From assembly GCA_942491485.1 (NCBI GenBank), contig CALOAX010000017.1:62001-126000 (forward strand): DNA of 64,000 nt, given 5' to 3'. Below are positions 34,724-42,996 of this stretch, piece by piece (the first letter of the stretch is position 1; each line of letters begins with the position of its first letter). The DNA comes from Desulfoluna sp942491485. Lineage in GTDB: Bacteria > Desulfobacterota > Desulfobacteria > Desulfobacterales > Desulfolunaceae. The notes under the pieces were generated by a model. That model did no database searches. It was not told the DNA's origin and saw only the letters and a list, made by a program, of their open reading frames with translations. The translations under genes were made by a program, and so were the position numbers.

Positions 34724-35692
34724 CTAAAAATTCACCCCCGCACTTGCGAGGCCGATGAGGGTCTGGCTATCGAAGAAGTCAATGTTGGCGTTAGACCAGA
34801 CATACCCGGCACCGACGCTGGCAAAAAGTCTCTCTGATCCGAAAAGGTTCAGGCGCATCACCTGAGCAAAGGTCGTGAGCCCTTCCTCTTGGCGTCTATT
34901 GCCAAACAGTGGGTGTTGTTTTTCGTACTGATTGTAAAAACCGGACACAACGCCGATAAACATCCAGGGGGGGCTGGCCTGCTGCAACAGGACCCCCAAC
35001 TTGAGCCCCTCGTAGCGATTGGCTGGCCCGTTCAAATTGGCATAGGTGTAACTTAGTTCTGGCCTGATGCTTAGTCTGCTTGGGTAGGTCATCGTGTATT
35101 TGAGCCCGACTTCATGGGTCTGGCCGCTACGATCCAGGTCCCCTTCCAGGGCGCCGATGTCATCGTTTTTGATATCCACACGATTGAGTTTGTATGATAC
35201 CTCCCAGGGGCTGTCAGCGATCTCCTTTATTAGGACCTCCATCCCATGGACATCGATATCGCTTTTTTGGCGTGCCCCATTGGTTAGGTATGGGTTTTTC
35301 CATACTTCTCCAACAGGCAGGTAGGTCAATGCCACATCCAGTGTCAAGAACTCTAAGGGATGGCTCACGCCAGCCTTCAATGAGAGGCCTTCGCCCACTT
35401 CGAGGGGATTCCCGAAATATAAAGCGGTGCCATCATCAAACCGGTAGTTCATATACAGCGAAGCGATCCCTGTGGTTTTCTCATGGGTCTCAGCCGGACC
35501 GTCAAGATCTGAGGTCTGGGCGTTGGCGCTCTCGGTCGACAGTTGGCTGTTGGTCTGAATATACACGGCACCACCCTGGATTCTGCAGGAAAGTCCGCGG
35601 TCCGTGCCATGTCTTTCCTGGGCCTGGATTGCAAGTGGCGTGAAAAAAATGAGCAGGGCCAAGGCGGCGGGTTTGGTCAGTAAACGTTTCAT
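34724..35692 (-). CDS. DUF2860 outer-membrane beta-barrel protein
   Basis: A 322-residue exported protein: signal peptide 1-24 (LLIFFTPLAIQA), then alternating strands rich in aromatic residues, ending in AGVNF with the terminal Phe expected for a barrel recognised by the Bam machinery. Segments such as TALYFGNPLEVGEGLSLKAG, NPYLTNGARQKSD and FQ-type strand ends fit DUF2860, a family of outer-membrane proteins of unknown role, some annotated as porin-like. No ligand can be given. It stands alone on the minus strand upstream of a repeat-containing gap. Confidence 0.65.
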   Translation of the reverse strand: MKRLLTKPAALALLIFFTPLAIQAQERHGTDRGLSCRIQGGAVYIQTNSQLSTESANAQTSDLDGPAETHEKTTGIASLYMNYRFDDGTALYFGNPLEVGEGLSLKAGVSHPLEFLTLDVALTYLPVGEVWKNPYLTNGARQKSDIDVHGMEVLIKEIADSPWEVSYKLNRVDIKNDDIGALEGDLDRSGQTHEVGLKYTMTYPSRLSIRPELSYTYANLNGPANRYEGLKLGVLLQQASPPWMFIGVVSGFYNQYEKQHPLFGNRRQEEGLTTFAQVMRLNLFGSERLFASVGAGYVWSNANIDFFDSQTLIGLASAGVNF

Positions 35693-35744
35693 TCAATCCT
35701 CATTTTTGTTGCGAATAAATAGTAACGATTCACTTCCCCAAAGC

Positions 35745-35848
35745 GGCCTCCGTTGGCAAGGGTGACGAAGCCACTGTGGTGAAAAGCACCTTGAAATCAG
35801 GTTGCGGATGCGCGTTGCCCCTCGTTTATCGGGTCAAATCACATCGGC
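35745..35848 (+). repeat. Family A element, GTGGCTTCGCCAC variant
   Basis: GCCTCCGTTGGCAAGGGTGA followed by CGAAGCCACTGTGGTGAAAA and the usual GAAATCAGG and module-2 palindrome with CCCCTCGTTTATCGGG. It lies directly beyond the stop of the CPBP protease gene on the other side. Confidence 0.75.
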
Positions 35849-35879
35849 CTTTAAAATTCAATTCGTTCAACGTGACTTT

Positions 35880-36719
35880 TTATCCCTTTTTTTGTGCCGG
35901 AACGGCACGGTCGAAAAAGAAGTGCCTTTCCTTGTGGATCAGATACAGCGACAGGACAAGAAGAAGCAATGTTTGTATGACTTTGCTGTCGGGGTGGGTT
36001 TGGAATAATTCATTAAATAACCCCGCTGTGATGTGAAATATTATGGGGACAAGGATATTCCGGTTTGTTTTGAAATAGAGCCAGTTCATCAGGATGACAA
36101 AGGGGAAGAGGCTGATGGCGAAATTTAACGAATAGATCCACCCCGTGACAACCACATTGCTGTGGTAGTAGTCATTTATGAAGGCAAGGGGCATATGCCA
36201 GACCACCCAAAAAACACCGAAAATAAGAGAGGTCGTAAGCAGGTTGAATCGGGCACGCAAACAATCCGTTCCGTAGGTGTGCCACGCCAGCTCTTCAAAC
36301 ACTGGCGCAAGGAACAGGAGAAACCATGCGGGGAATAGGCCAAATGAGAAGGAGGTGGTGTCCGCAAACGAAAACTGATCCGCGCTGTGCCCGAAGAGTA
36401 ATGAGATGGACTGCGCCAGAAGAATACTGCCAAGCATGAGAAAACATGCTGTCAAAATATAGGGTGTGCTCAACCCATTGAACGTAAAGGCCCTTTTTAA
36501 GAGGTCCCGACGCAATTCAGGGTCGGAGCCCATCATTGAAAATGCGATGAGCATGGGGCTGATCAAGCCGACAAGGGCAAGCAGCCCGGCTGAAACAGCC
36601 TGCGGGCCAGTGCTTGGGTGCTTATGGCTTAAATAGGCTGCCATGAACCAGAAAACCCAGGGGATAAATGTTGATAGTAAGTAAAATCGGGCCGGGCGTC
36701 TATATGATGCGATACTCAT
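35880..36719 (-). CDS. CPBP-family intramembrane protease
   Basis: A 279-residue membrane protein with about eight hydrophobic segments. It matches the CPBP (CAAX-protease/bacteriocin-processing) family: motif 1 APVFEELAWHTYG with Glu142-Glu143, where the usual following Arg is His147; motif 2 FGVFWVVWHMPL with a conserved His near 175; and motif 3 IIFHITAGLFNE. It would cut proteins or peptides within the membrane; the substrate is unknown. It follows the TetR gene by 7 bp and is likely cotranscribed and controlled by it. Its 3' end touches a family A repeat. Confidence 0.88.
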   Translation of the reverse strand: MSIASYRRPARFYLLSTFIPWVFWFMAAYLSHKHPSTGPQAVSAGLLALVGLISPMLIAFSMMGSDPELRRDLLKRAFTFNGLSTPYILTACFLMLGSILLAQSISLLFGHSADQFSFADTTSFSFGLFPAWFLLFLAPVFEELAWHTYGTDCLRARFNLLTTSLIFGVFWVVWHMPLAFINDYYHSNVVVTGWIYSLNFAISLFPFVILMNWLYFKTNRNILVPIIFHITAGLFNELFQTHPDSKVIQTLLLLVLSLYLIHKERHFFFDRAVPAQKKG

Positions 36720-36726
36720 GGGTTGT

Positions 36727-37347
36727 TTATCCTTTGTTCAGGAAGTCGAAGGCCCCAGCCGGAGCCCCCAAAAGTGTTTCGATTAACATCGGGAATGCTT
36801 CAGACCGGCGACGCAACTGCTCTTCACTCCAGGGGTAAAAACCGATGTCGGTGAGAAATTGAACGCCTGAAATAATAAATTCTGCACACTCAAGGGGGGC
36901 TTTTGTCGTAAAGACGCCTGTTTGACACCCTTGAGATATGACGGAGGCATAAAGGGGTGCCAATTTCAGGATAAAGCGCGCAAGCTGCCTTGTGTGAATG
37001 TCCGAATTCTCTGGGTGATGGAGATTTTCCAGCAGTATTTCATGTTCTTGGGGCATGCTGTTGTCGGTTATGAGGCGAATCAATTTTGGAAGTGGGGGCA
37101 AGGTGTCATGGTCGCTCATCAGGTTCTGCTTCCGGACCAATTCTTCATCGACAATATCTTCGACAACTGCCTCCAGGATTTCCCCTTTGGATGCGAAGTG
37201 GTGGTACAATGTCCCCTTTGCGATGTTGAGCTTTTCCGTCAGGCCCTGCATCGTTATTTTTTTGTACTCTTGGGTCTGGAACTGTTCCTTCGCCGCCTGA
37301 ATGATTTCATTGCGCCTTTCGGCCGCCTTTTTTACAACTCGTGCCAT
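36727..37347 (-). CDS. TetR-family transcriptional regulator
   Basis: A 206-residue repressor with an N-terminal helix-turn-helix (IIQAAKEQFQTQEYKKITMQ followed by GLTEKLNIAKGTLYHHFASKGEIL), the standard TetR signature, and an all-helical ligand domain. A perfect 9-bp inverted repeat at 37386-37406 lies 39 bp upstream of its start, in the gap shared with the divergent DUF6920 gene. It most likely represses itself, the CPBP gene behind it, and the divergent gene. Inducer unknown. Confidence 0.93.
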   Translation of the reverse strand: MARVVKKAAERRNEIIQAAKEQFQTQEYKKITMQGLTEKLNIAKGTLYHHFASKGEILEAVVEDIVDEELVRKQNLMSDHDTLPPLPKLIRLITDNSMPQEHEILLENLHHPENSDIHTRQLARFILKLAPLYASVISQGCQTGVFTTKAPLECAEFIISGVQFLTDIGFYPWSEEQLRRRSEAFPMLIETLLGAPAGAFDFLNKG

Positions 37348-37385
37348 GATTGCCTTCCCTTGATTGAATTTTTGTCATACAACAT

Positions 37386-37406
37386 ACCGACCGAACGTCG
37401 GTCGGT
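37386..37406. promoter_or_regulatory. Probable TetR operator
   Basis: Perfect inverted repeat: ACCGACCGA (37386-37394), ACG, TCGGTCGGT (37398-37406). It lies in the divergent gap between tetR and the DUF6920 gene, and its GACCGAC/GTCGGTC core is like many TetR-family operators. Confidence 0.8.
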
Positions 37407-37519
37407 CAAGGCGAAAATGAATTCTTTTTTGAGCGCATGATTGCGCTGAAAATGAGTGTGGCCGAGAACATGATGTTTTCAAGGGGACTGTCAATCCGTT
37501 TCGAATTGTGAGGGTTATC

Positions 37520-38383
37520 ATGGTGATAGTTGTATGTGTGGGGGTCGTTTTTTTTATGCTGGGGTTGATTCTGTACGGGTATTATGGCTGGATGAAAAGG
37601 GTCAACACCCTGCGATTCAGGTTGGAGAGGGCCCATGTTCAGGCGAGGGTGGTAAAATACGACCAAGATGATCTGGAGGCCCTCCCTGAGCCGGTGAAGA
37701 GATATTTTACTTCGGTTCTCAGGGACGGGCAACCGCTGGTGTCTCACGTTAACATCACCCATTCGGGGACCTTTAATACCGGAGGGGGGAAGGATGGATG
37801 GGTTCCCTTTAACTCAAAACAGTGCGTTGTCACTCGTCGTCCCGGCTTTGTGTGGGACGCACGTGTTCGCATTGCCCCCGGTATGGTTGTTTCTGTTTGT
37901 GATGCCTATGTTGCGGGCAGAGGTGCGTTGTCGGCCAAAATCCTGGGGCTCTTCAGCGTGATGAACCAACCCAGCACTCCAGAGCTGGCGCAAGGCGAAT
38001 TGATGCGTTTTTTTGCCGAGTGCACGTGGTACCCCACTGCACTCTTGCCAAGTCAGGGGGTACGCTGGGAACCAATCAATGCCAGTCAGGCCAGGGCTTC
38101 CATTACCGACGAAGGTATTGAGGTTGCCTTGGTATTCACCTTTGACAAACAGGGGTTGATCTCTTCTGTGTATTCGGGTGGCCGGTATCGCGATATTGAC
38201 GGCGAACAGGTGGCTACGCCATGGGAGGGCCGTTTTTGGAATTACCAATGGCGACACGGCATGATGATCCCATTGGAGGGCGAAGTCAACTGGCTGCTTC
38301 CTGAGGGGCCGAGTCCCTACTGGAGAGGCCGTATTCAAAAAATAGAGTACGTGTCTTATTCGCATCCAGTTGTTCACGGGTGA
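37520..38383 (+). CDS. DUF6920 (former DUF6544) family membrane-anchored protein
   Basis: A 287-residue protein using ATG 37520 (GTGAGGG just upstream). Residues 1-24 are a hydrophobic membrane anchor (VIVVCVGVVFFMLGLILYGY). The rest carries the family phrases: LPEPVKRYFTSVLRDGQPLV, GFVWDARVRIAPGMVVSVCD, AYVAGRGALSAKILGLFSV, ELAQGELMRFFAECTWYPTA, TPWEGRFWNYQWRHGMMIPL and GPSPYWRGRIQKIEY. Function of the family is unknown. It diverges from the TetR gene across a strong operator-like palindrome, so it is probably part of the same stress or envelope response as the CPBP protease. Confidence 0.8.
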   Translation: MVIVVCVGVVFFMLGLILYGYYGWMKRVNTLRFRLERAHVQARVVKYDQDDLEALPEPVKRYFTSVLRDGQPLVSHVNITHSGTFNTGGGKDGWVPFNSKQCVVTRRPGFVWDARVRIAPGMVVSVCDAYVAGRGALSAKILGLFSVMNQPSTPELAQGELMRFFAECTWYPTALLPSQGVRWEPINASQARASITDEGIEVALVFTFDKQGLISSVYSGGRYRDIDGEQVATPWEGRFWNYQWRHGMMIPLEGEVNWLLPEGPSPYWRGRIQKIEYVSYSHPVVHG

Positions 38384-38481
38384 GTCGTCACCCGAGGGGA
38401 AACCCAAAAAGCCAGGAGGAGAACGGAACCACGGTTAGTCGGGGCTCGGCATTCTTACCCCGAAGTCCTATTTGTTCTCTT

Positions 38482-39813
38482 TTAAAAAGCGTTCCCAGCC
38501 ACTTTCCGGGTTTCAGAAATTTCATTCAACAAGCTGAGGTAGTGCTCTTTGGTGAGGCTGGGGGTGAAGCTCTCAAGAATGGCTTTTCCTTTTTCGGCGC
38601 CGTCCCAGAGCAGGTCGATGAGGGTTGCGGCCAGGGCTTTGGCAGGAAAGAGGTAGGCGGCCTCCTTGTCGGTGACCTTGAAGTCCCGGGTATGGATGTT
38701 GCCGGAGACACCGCCGGTGAAGGGGTGAAGGCAGGGGATGAGATGGGAGAGGTCGCCCATGTCAAAGGATCCTGCGAACTCGGCGCCTTCGATGATGCGG
38801 TGTTCGCAGAAGGGCAGAGCATTCTCTTTGAAGAGATTGTCGAGCTCGGGCACGGTGAGTAGCGGCAGGTAGCCGGGGATGTTATCGATGGTGACATCGG
38901 CGCCCACGGCCATGGCGCCAGCAGCGATGGCCCGGTCCACTTTTTTGGAGGCGTCCCGCATGCCGTGGATGGAAGCACCGCGTACAAAGCTCTCCATGCG
39001 GACATCGGCAGGGACGACGTTTACGGCGTCTCCCCCTTTGGTGAGAATGGGATGGACGCGGATGCGGTCTTCGTCCCGGAAGGTTTCCCGCTGGGCGTGG
39101 ATGTTGTTCATGGCGAGCATGGCGGCGTTTAAGGCATTCACCCCTTCGTGGGGGGCGGCGCCCGCGTGGGATTCTTTCCCGATGAACCGGATCTCTTTGC
39201 CAATGAAGCCGTTGCCCGTGGCACCGATGACGGTGGCAGGGCCGGGGCCGATATCCAGGGCGTGGGCCATCATGGCGATGTCGGTGGCATCAAAAAGACC
39301 CTTTTGAATCATCTCCTGCTTGCCGCCGAACCAGGTTATCTTTCCTTCCTCTTTAAGCCTCGATCGAAAGGCCATCTCCACGAACTCTTCGGCAGGCACG
39401 GCCATGAAGTTGACGGATCCGTCAAGCTGCGAAAAGGCGTCTGCTGCATGAAGCCCCAGGGCCACACCCACCATGGCCGCTATCTGGATGTGATGCCCAC
39501 AGGCGTGGACCGCACCGGTCTTCGGATCGGCATCCGGGTGCTCGGAGCAGACGATGGCGTCGAGCTCACCCAGCACAGAGACAACAGGTCCAGACTGGGT
39601 GACCGGGGGCGTTGCCAGAACACCCGTCACGGCAATGTTCTCTTCTACATGAAAGCCAATACCCCTGAAAATCTCCGCCACCTTTTGCGTGCCGAACGCC
39701 TCCCGGTAACCCAGCTCCGGATTGGCGTAAAGGGCCTCCCCAATTCCGATGATGGTCTCTTTTTGCGCGTCAATGGCATCGAACACGGCTTGTTTCAAGC
39801 TGTCCCGGGTCAT
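38482..39813 (-). CDS. M20-family amidohydrolase (AbgB-like)
   Basis: A 443-residue metal-dependent amidohydrolase of peptidase family M20. Metal-binding sequences GAVHACGHHIQIAAMVGVAL and FMAVPAEEFVEM are present, with the dimerisation (lid) part RFIGKESHAGAAPHEGVNAL and a late GSFDMGDLSHLIP, PFTGG region. It resembles AbgB (p-aminobenzoyl-glutamate hydrolase subunit) more than HipO, but the substrate is not certain. No AbgA or AbgT partner lies nearby. The start has AGGA 8 nt upstream. It is cytoplasmic by sequence. Confidence 0.88.
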   Translation of the reverse strand: MTRDSLKQAVFDAIDAQKETIIGIGEALYANPELGYREAFGTQKVAEIFRGIGFHVEENIAVTGVLATPPVTQSGPVVSVLGELDAIVCSEHPDADPKTGAVHACGHHIQIAAMVGVALGLHAADAFSQLDGSVNFMAVPAEEFVEMAFRSRLKEEGKITWFGGKQEMIQKGLFDATDIAMMAHALDIGPGPATVIGATGNGFIGKEIRFIGKESHAGAAPHEGVNALNAAMLAMNNIHAQRETFRDEDRIRVHPILTKGGDAVNVVPADVRMESFVRGASIHGMRDASKKVDRAIAAGAMAVGADVTIDNIPGYLPLLTVPELDNLFKENALPFCEHRIIEGAEFAGSFDMGDLSHLIPCLHPFTGGVSGNIHTRDFKVTDKEAAYLFPAKALAATLIDLLWDGAEKGKAILESFTPSLTKEHYLSLLNEISETRKVAGNAF

Positions 39814-39895
39814 GGAGGATCCTTTCAGGTGTATCGTTGATGGTTCCCTGTTTCATACCACTCGAGAGTTGGCTGGGCAACCGGGTAAAGGCCTT

Positions 39896-40117
39896 GCCTC
39901 CGGCGGCCAGGGGACTTTTCGCTACAGTGGCTTCGCCACCCCTGGACGCCAGGATGCATCCGGTTCGCTTGCGCTCGCTGTCTGCAGGGTTGTGTGAGCC
40001 ATCCATTCCACAGGGGGTTCGAAGGCGTAGACGGGTCGAAAGCTGATTGCCCTTGCGCTTTGTCCCTCGTGCCTCGGGCCAAATCGCAATGGCGTTCGCC
40101 GCGGGCTGCGCCCGCCA
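39896..40117 (+). repeat. Family A elements, two linked partial copies
   Basis: GCCTCCGGCGGCCAGGGGAC with a GTGGCTTCGCCAC hairpin (39896-39955), then after about 80 bp a module-2 palindrome with GTCCCTCGTGCCTCGGGCCA and a GCGGGCTGCGCCCGC hairpin. The gap 39814-40407 holds no gene I can support. Confidence 0.75.
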
Positions 40118-40407
40118 CCAGTGCTGGTGGTTGGATCACATGTTACCACAAGTTTCAAAAGGTTGTGGAGGCTGTGTCGTACTGTATACGACATTGACCA
40201 TATTTCGCGGCCATCAGGTGTGTCTATTGACTTAAATGATACCAGATTACAGTAGGTTGGTTCGGTTGGCAGGCCATGGCTGTATGTACAAGCTGTTTCT
40301 TGGGCTTATCGGTAAGACTGCCACAACTTATGCACTTGTGACGCAGATTGCATAACGCCAAACGTCACGCGAATGCGGACGCGAGTCATTTTAATTAATG
40401 ACAACCG

Positions 40408-40447
40408 ATGCGCATTTGCAATCCGCTTTCAAGGTGGCTCACCTTGC
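40408..40447 (-). repeat. Family A element overlapping the EamA stop codon
   Basis: GATGCGCATTTGCAATCCGC then TTTCAAGGTGGCTCACCTTGC. The EamA gene's last codons (GCA AGG TGA on the minus strand) lie inside it. Confidence 0.85.
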
Positions 40448-41350
40448 GGGGGGGGCTGTACCGATGCGGTAGATGGCAAAGAGCATGACGGCGGCGCTGA
40501 CCCACTGAACGGGTGAGAGGATGTTGCCGTTGAAGACGTAGTCGAAGACGATGCTGGAGATGGGGAAGAGGAGCTCGCAGATGGTGGCCACTCCGGCTGA
40601 GATGTGTCGCAGGCCGTAGTAGTAGAGGAGGATGGCACCGCTGCCGGTGGTGAGGCCGATGATGCAGAAGAACATCCAGTTGGTCTGGGTGGTGACGGCG
40701 ATCTGGGAGAGGGCACCGGTGGAGAGGACAACCCCCAGCATGATCAGCGTGGTGAAACCGTAGCGGAAAAAGAGGGCTGTCTGGAAGGGCAGTTCGCCCA
40801 GGATCTGCTTGCTGAAGACGGTACCGCTTCCGAAGGAGAAGGCGGCCAGGAGCGCAAGGAGAGCAGCGGGCAGCATTTTGCCGCTATGGGCAAGGGTCGG
40901 GGGATGGAACTCAAAGGTGAGAAAGTATCCTCCGACGATGGCCACGACGCTCCAGAGCAGAAAGTGTTTGCTCAAGCGCTCTTTTAAGACAACACGGGCC
41001 AGGAGAATGGCAAAGACGGGCTGTAGTTTCTGCAGCAGGGCCACCACGGTGAGGTGCTTGAACTCCACGAGAAAGAGAGCTTTTACGATGGCCAGGGTGC
41101 CCAGGGCACCACCGAAAAGGGCCACGAGAAAGAGATAGGTGAGGTTGGCAGGCCGCATCTTTTTCAGCCAGGCGTACTCCTTGAACAGGATGGGCTGCAT
41201 GACGGCAAAGGGAAGGGCGTGGAGCATAAAGACCACATAGGCCACGTCCAGATTGTAGAGGCGCGGGGTAAGTACCACCGCATCAAATCCCCACATCATG
41301 GCCGCCATGGCGACAAAATAGGCTCCGATTTTCTGACTCACTGCCGACAT
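40439..41350 (-). CDS. EamA/DMT-family transporter
   Basis: A 303-residue inner-membrane protein with ten hydrophobic helices in two EamA halves (about 10-140 and 155-295), the drug/metabolite transporter layout. Such proteins move small metabolites such as amino acids or sugar derivatives; no substrate can be named. The first half shows the typical KALFLVEFKHLTVVALLQKL QPVFAILL-type helix. The gene ends with PPAR and a TGA that belong to a family A repeat, so the natural 3' end may have been altered by repeat insertion. Next upstream on this strand is a small hypothetical gene. Confidence 0.93.
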   Translation of the reverse strand: MSAVSQKIGAYFVAMAAMMWGFDAVVLTPRLYNLDVAYVVFMLHALPFAVMQPILFKEYAWLKKMRPANLTYLFLVALFGGALGTLAIVKALFLVEFKHLTVVALLQKLQPVFAILLARVVLKERLSKHFLLWSVVAIVGGYFLTFEFHPPTLAHSGKMLPAALLALLAAFSFGSGTVFSKQILGELPFQTALFFRYGFTTLIMLGVVLSTGALSQIAVTTQTNWMFFCIIGLTTGSGAILLYYYGLRHISAGVATICELLFPISSIVFDYVFNGNILSPVQWVSAAVMLFAIYRIGTAPPAR

Positions 41351-41540
41351 CTTATCTCTCTTTCGTCTGTGTGGTACGAACGGTTAATCTTACTGGGGGA
41401 CGGGCCTTAGCAGGAATGAATGCATGGCTCGTGGTCATCACGTTTATGCCGGGATGACGTGTTTTCTTCTGAATAAACAGTGCCGTGGCTATATGAACCC
41501 AAGAACCGTGAAAACCGGCACAGGTGAGGTCGTGATACAC

Positions 41541-41605
41541 CACGGGCGCAGCCCGTCAGCAAATGTGACGTATCCGAGGAACGAGGATTCGGAGCATTTG
41601 CGAGC
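41541..41605 (+). repeat. Family A element (modules 1-2)
   Basis: CACGGGCGCAGCCCGTCAGC followed by the module-2 palindrome (AAATGTGACG, CGAGGAACGAGGA, GCATTTGCG). It lies in the gap just downstream of the 92-residue gene. Nothing else was found in 41351-41645. Confidence 0.8.
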
Positions 41606-41645
41606 TTGGGCACTGTGCCAAACATGCTGGGGGCGGTCAAGGGTT

Positions 41646-41924
41646 TTACCGGGTTGAGGGAGCTGTGTTCCCTGCGCGTTGACGCTTTTTGGTCAGGGCC
41701 GCAAGGGCCATGGCGACCTGTTCCCTCCAGAGTCCGGCGGAGAGGTCCCAGCGCTCCATGGCTTCGGGGTCGGGGTCTCCCTGCATGGCGGATTTCAGGC
41801 GACGCAGGTCGCTGTGGTCGTACAGCCAGGAGGCGTAGGAGCTGTCCCCAAGAAAGGTGGAAGGGGTGGCGTCGGGGTTTTCTTTGATCAATTCAAGGAG
41901 ATGGTCGTAGTCTCTGGCGTACAT
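41646..41924 (-). CDS. Small hypothetical protein
   Basis: A 92-residue protein of unknown family, opening MYARDYDHLLELIKENPDAT and containing ASWLYDHSDLRRLKSAMQGD, then a basic C-terminus. No signal peptide or membrane segment. CCGAGGTATT gives a plausible ribosome binding site. A degenerate 7-bp repeat array (GGCTAAA-like on plus) lies 18 bp upstream of the start, the same heptamer and orientation as at acyP. The gene is probable rather than certain. Confidence 0.5.
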   Translation of the reverse strand: MYARDYDHLLELIKENPDATPSTFLGDSSYASWLYDHSDLRRLKSAMQGDPDPEAMERWDLSAGLWREQVAMALAALTKKRQRAGNTAPSTR

Positions 41925-41941
41925 AATACCTCGGGTAAAAA

Positions 41942-41972
41942 GGCTAAAGGCGAATGGCTAAGGGCGAAAGGC
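41942..41972 (-). repeat. Degenerate heptamer array (TTTAGCC-like)
   Basis: On the plus strand: GGCTAAA GGCGAAT GGCTAAG GGCGAAA GGC, four diverged 7-bp units. On the coding strand of the 92-residue gene this reads as TTTAGCC-like units just upstream of the ribosome binding site. The exact array stands upstream of acyP at 45935. Confidence 0.75.
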
Positions 41973-42117
41973 CACAGGGAAAAAACCTTGGTTCGTCGTT
42001 CTTTGTTGTTGGTGCTTTGTTATGGAATCGCTTCGTTTCGGTAGTTGTTCAAAAGTCCATGAGGGTGCCGAATTCCATGCACCAAGAACCACGAACCAAG
42101 CACCAGGAACGTTCTAA

Positions 42118-42648
42118 TTAATCTGTCTCAGCCACAATCTCCACCGAGCCGATGTACTCCTGCACGGCAGTGGCGGTGAGGTGGAAGAGGCGCGCGCCGT
42201 TAAGGGTGACAAAGGCATCGTCAGGGGTTCCGCAGAGACGTGCGAACTCAGGCCCAACGGCCTGAACCGGCTCGCCGGATCCGGCGCTCTCCATGGCGGC
42301 AAGGTACGTGTTGAGACGCTCTTTAAGGGTCTCGAAGTAGTCCACGTCCACGCCGGTGGTGAGGTTCAGGGTCTCGGAGATGTTTTTGGAAAACTCCCGG
42401 ATAATGAGCCAGAAGCTCTCCGCCAGAACGTCCTTCCCGTCTTTACCGTCCATGTAGACGCTGATGGCCCAGCCTGCGCTGATGATCTTGAGGAGCTGGA
42501 GCTCGTACTCCACGGTCACCGGCTTGATGGCCTCGTTTTCGGGGAGGGTGGCGAGGAGCTGCTTGAGGTCCTCCCGGTCCACGGCAAAGGCTGCCAGGTT
42601 CTCGCACATGCTCTTAAGGGTCTCTTCCCGTTTTTCTGCTGTGGCCAT
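42118..42648 (-). CDS. Hypothetical cytoplasmic protein
   Basis: A 176-residue, mainly helical acidic protein opening MATAEKREETLKSMCENLAA and containing ESFWLIIREFSKNISETLNL near residue 80. No signal peptide, membrane helix or known motif is seen. I do not recognise the family. An AGGAGCC-type site lies just upstream of the start. Family A repeats lie beyond its 5' side. It appears to be a stand-alone gene. Confidence 0.65.
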   Translation of the reverse strand: MATAEKREETLKSMCENLAAFAVDREDLKQLLATLPENEAIKPVTVEYELQLLKIISAGWAISVYMDGKDGKDVLAESFWLIIREFSKNISETLNLTTGVDVDYFETLKERLNTYLAAMESAGSGEPVQAVGPEFARLCGTPDDAFVTLNGARLFHLTATAVQEYIGSVEIVAETD

Positions 42649-42690
42649 GGGGCTCCTTTGTTGTTACACGTTCAGAAAATCAAACTACAT

Positions 42691-42737
42691 GCCTCCGGCG
42701 GCGAGGTGGGGGCACCTCGAAACCCTGTGGCGAATGC
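42691..42737 (+). repeat. Family A element, partial
   Basis: GCCTCCGGCGGCGAGGTGGG followed by GGCACCTCGAAACCCTG and GGCGAATGCG. It is the first module with a short loop change. A second, opposite copy ends the same gap at 42982. Confidence 0.75.
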
Positions 42738-42899
42738 GTGACGGTTGTCGTTATTCGGTGTACCTCGCGTCCGCATTCGCGCGACGTGTGGCGGTATGCA
42801 ATGTGTGTCGCAATGGCATGAGCTGTGGGTGCTTTGGCTTATTAATAACCGCCACTGTGGCGCAGGGTTGTGAGCGTGACGGGCGCAATCCCTGCAAAC

Positions 42900-42982
42900 G
42901 CCATTGCGATTTGCCCCGAGGAACGAGGGGCGAAACGCGATGGCAACCAGCTTTCGAGGTGGCCCACCTCGCCGCCGGAGGC
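42900..42982 (-). repeat. Family A element, full copy
   Basis: Module 2 with GCCATTGCG arms around TGCCCCGAGGAACGAGGGGC, then the CTTTCGAGGTGGCCCACCTC hairpin and GCCGCCGGAGGC. It ends about 14 bp from the cmoB stop with its GGAGGC end facing the gene. Confidence 0.9.
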
Positions 42983-42996
42983 ATGTATTTGTCTTT

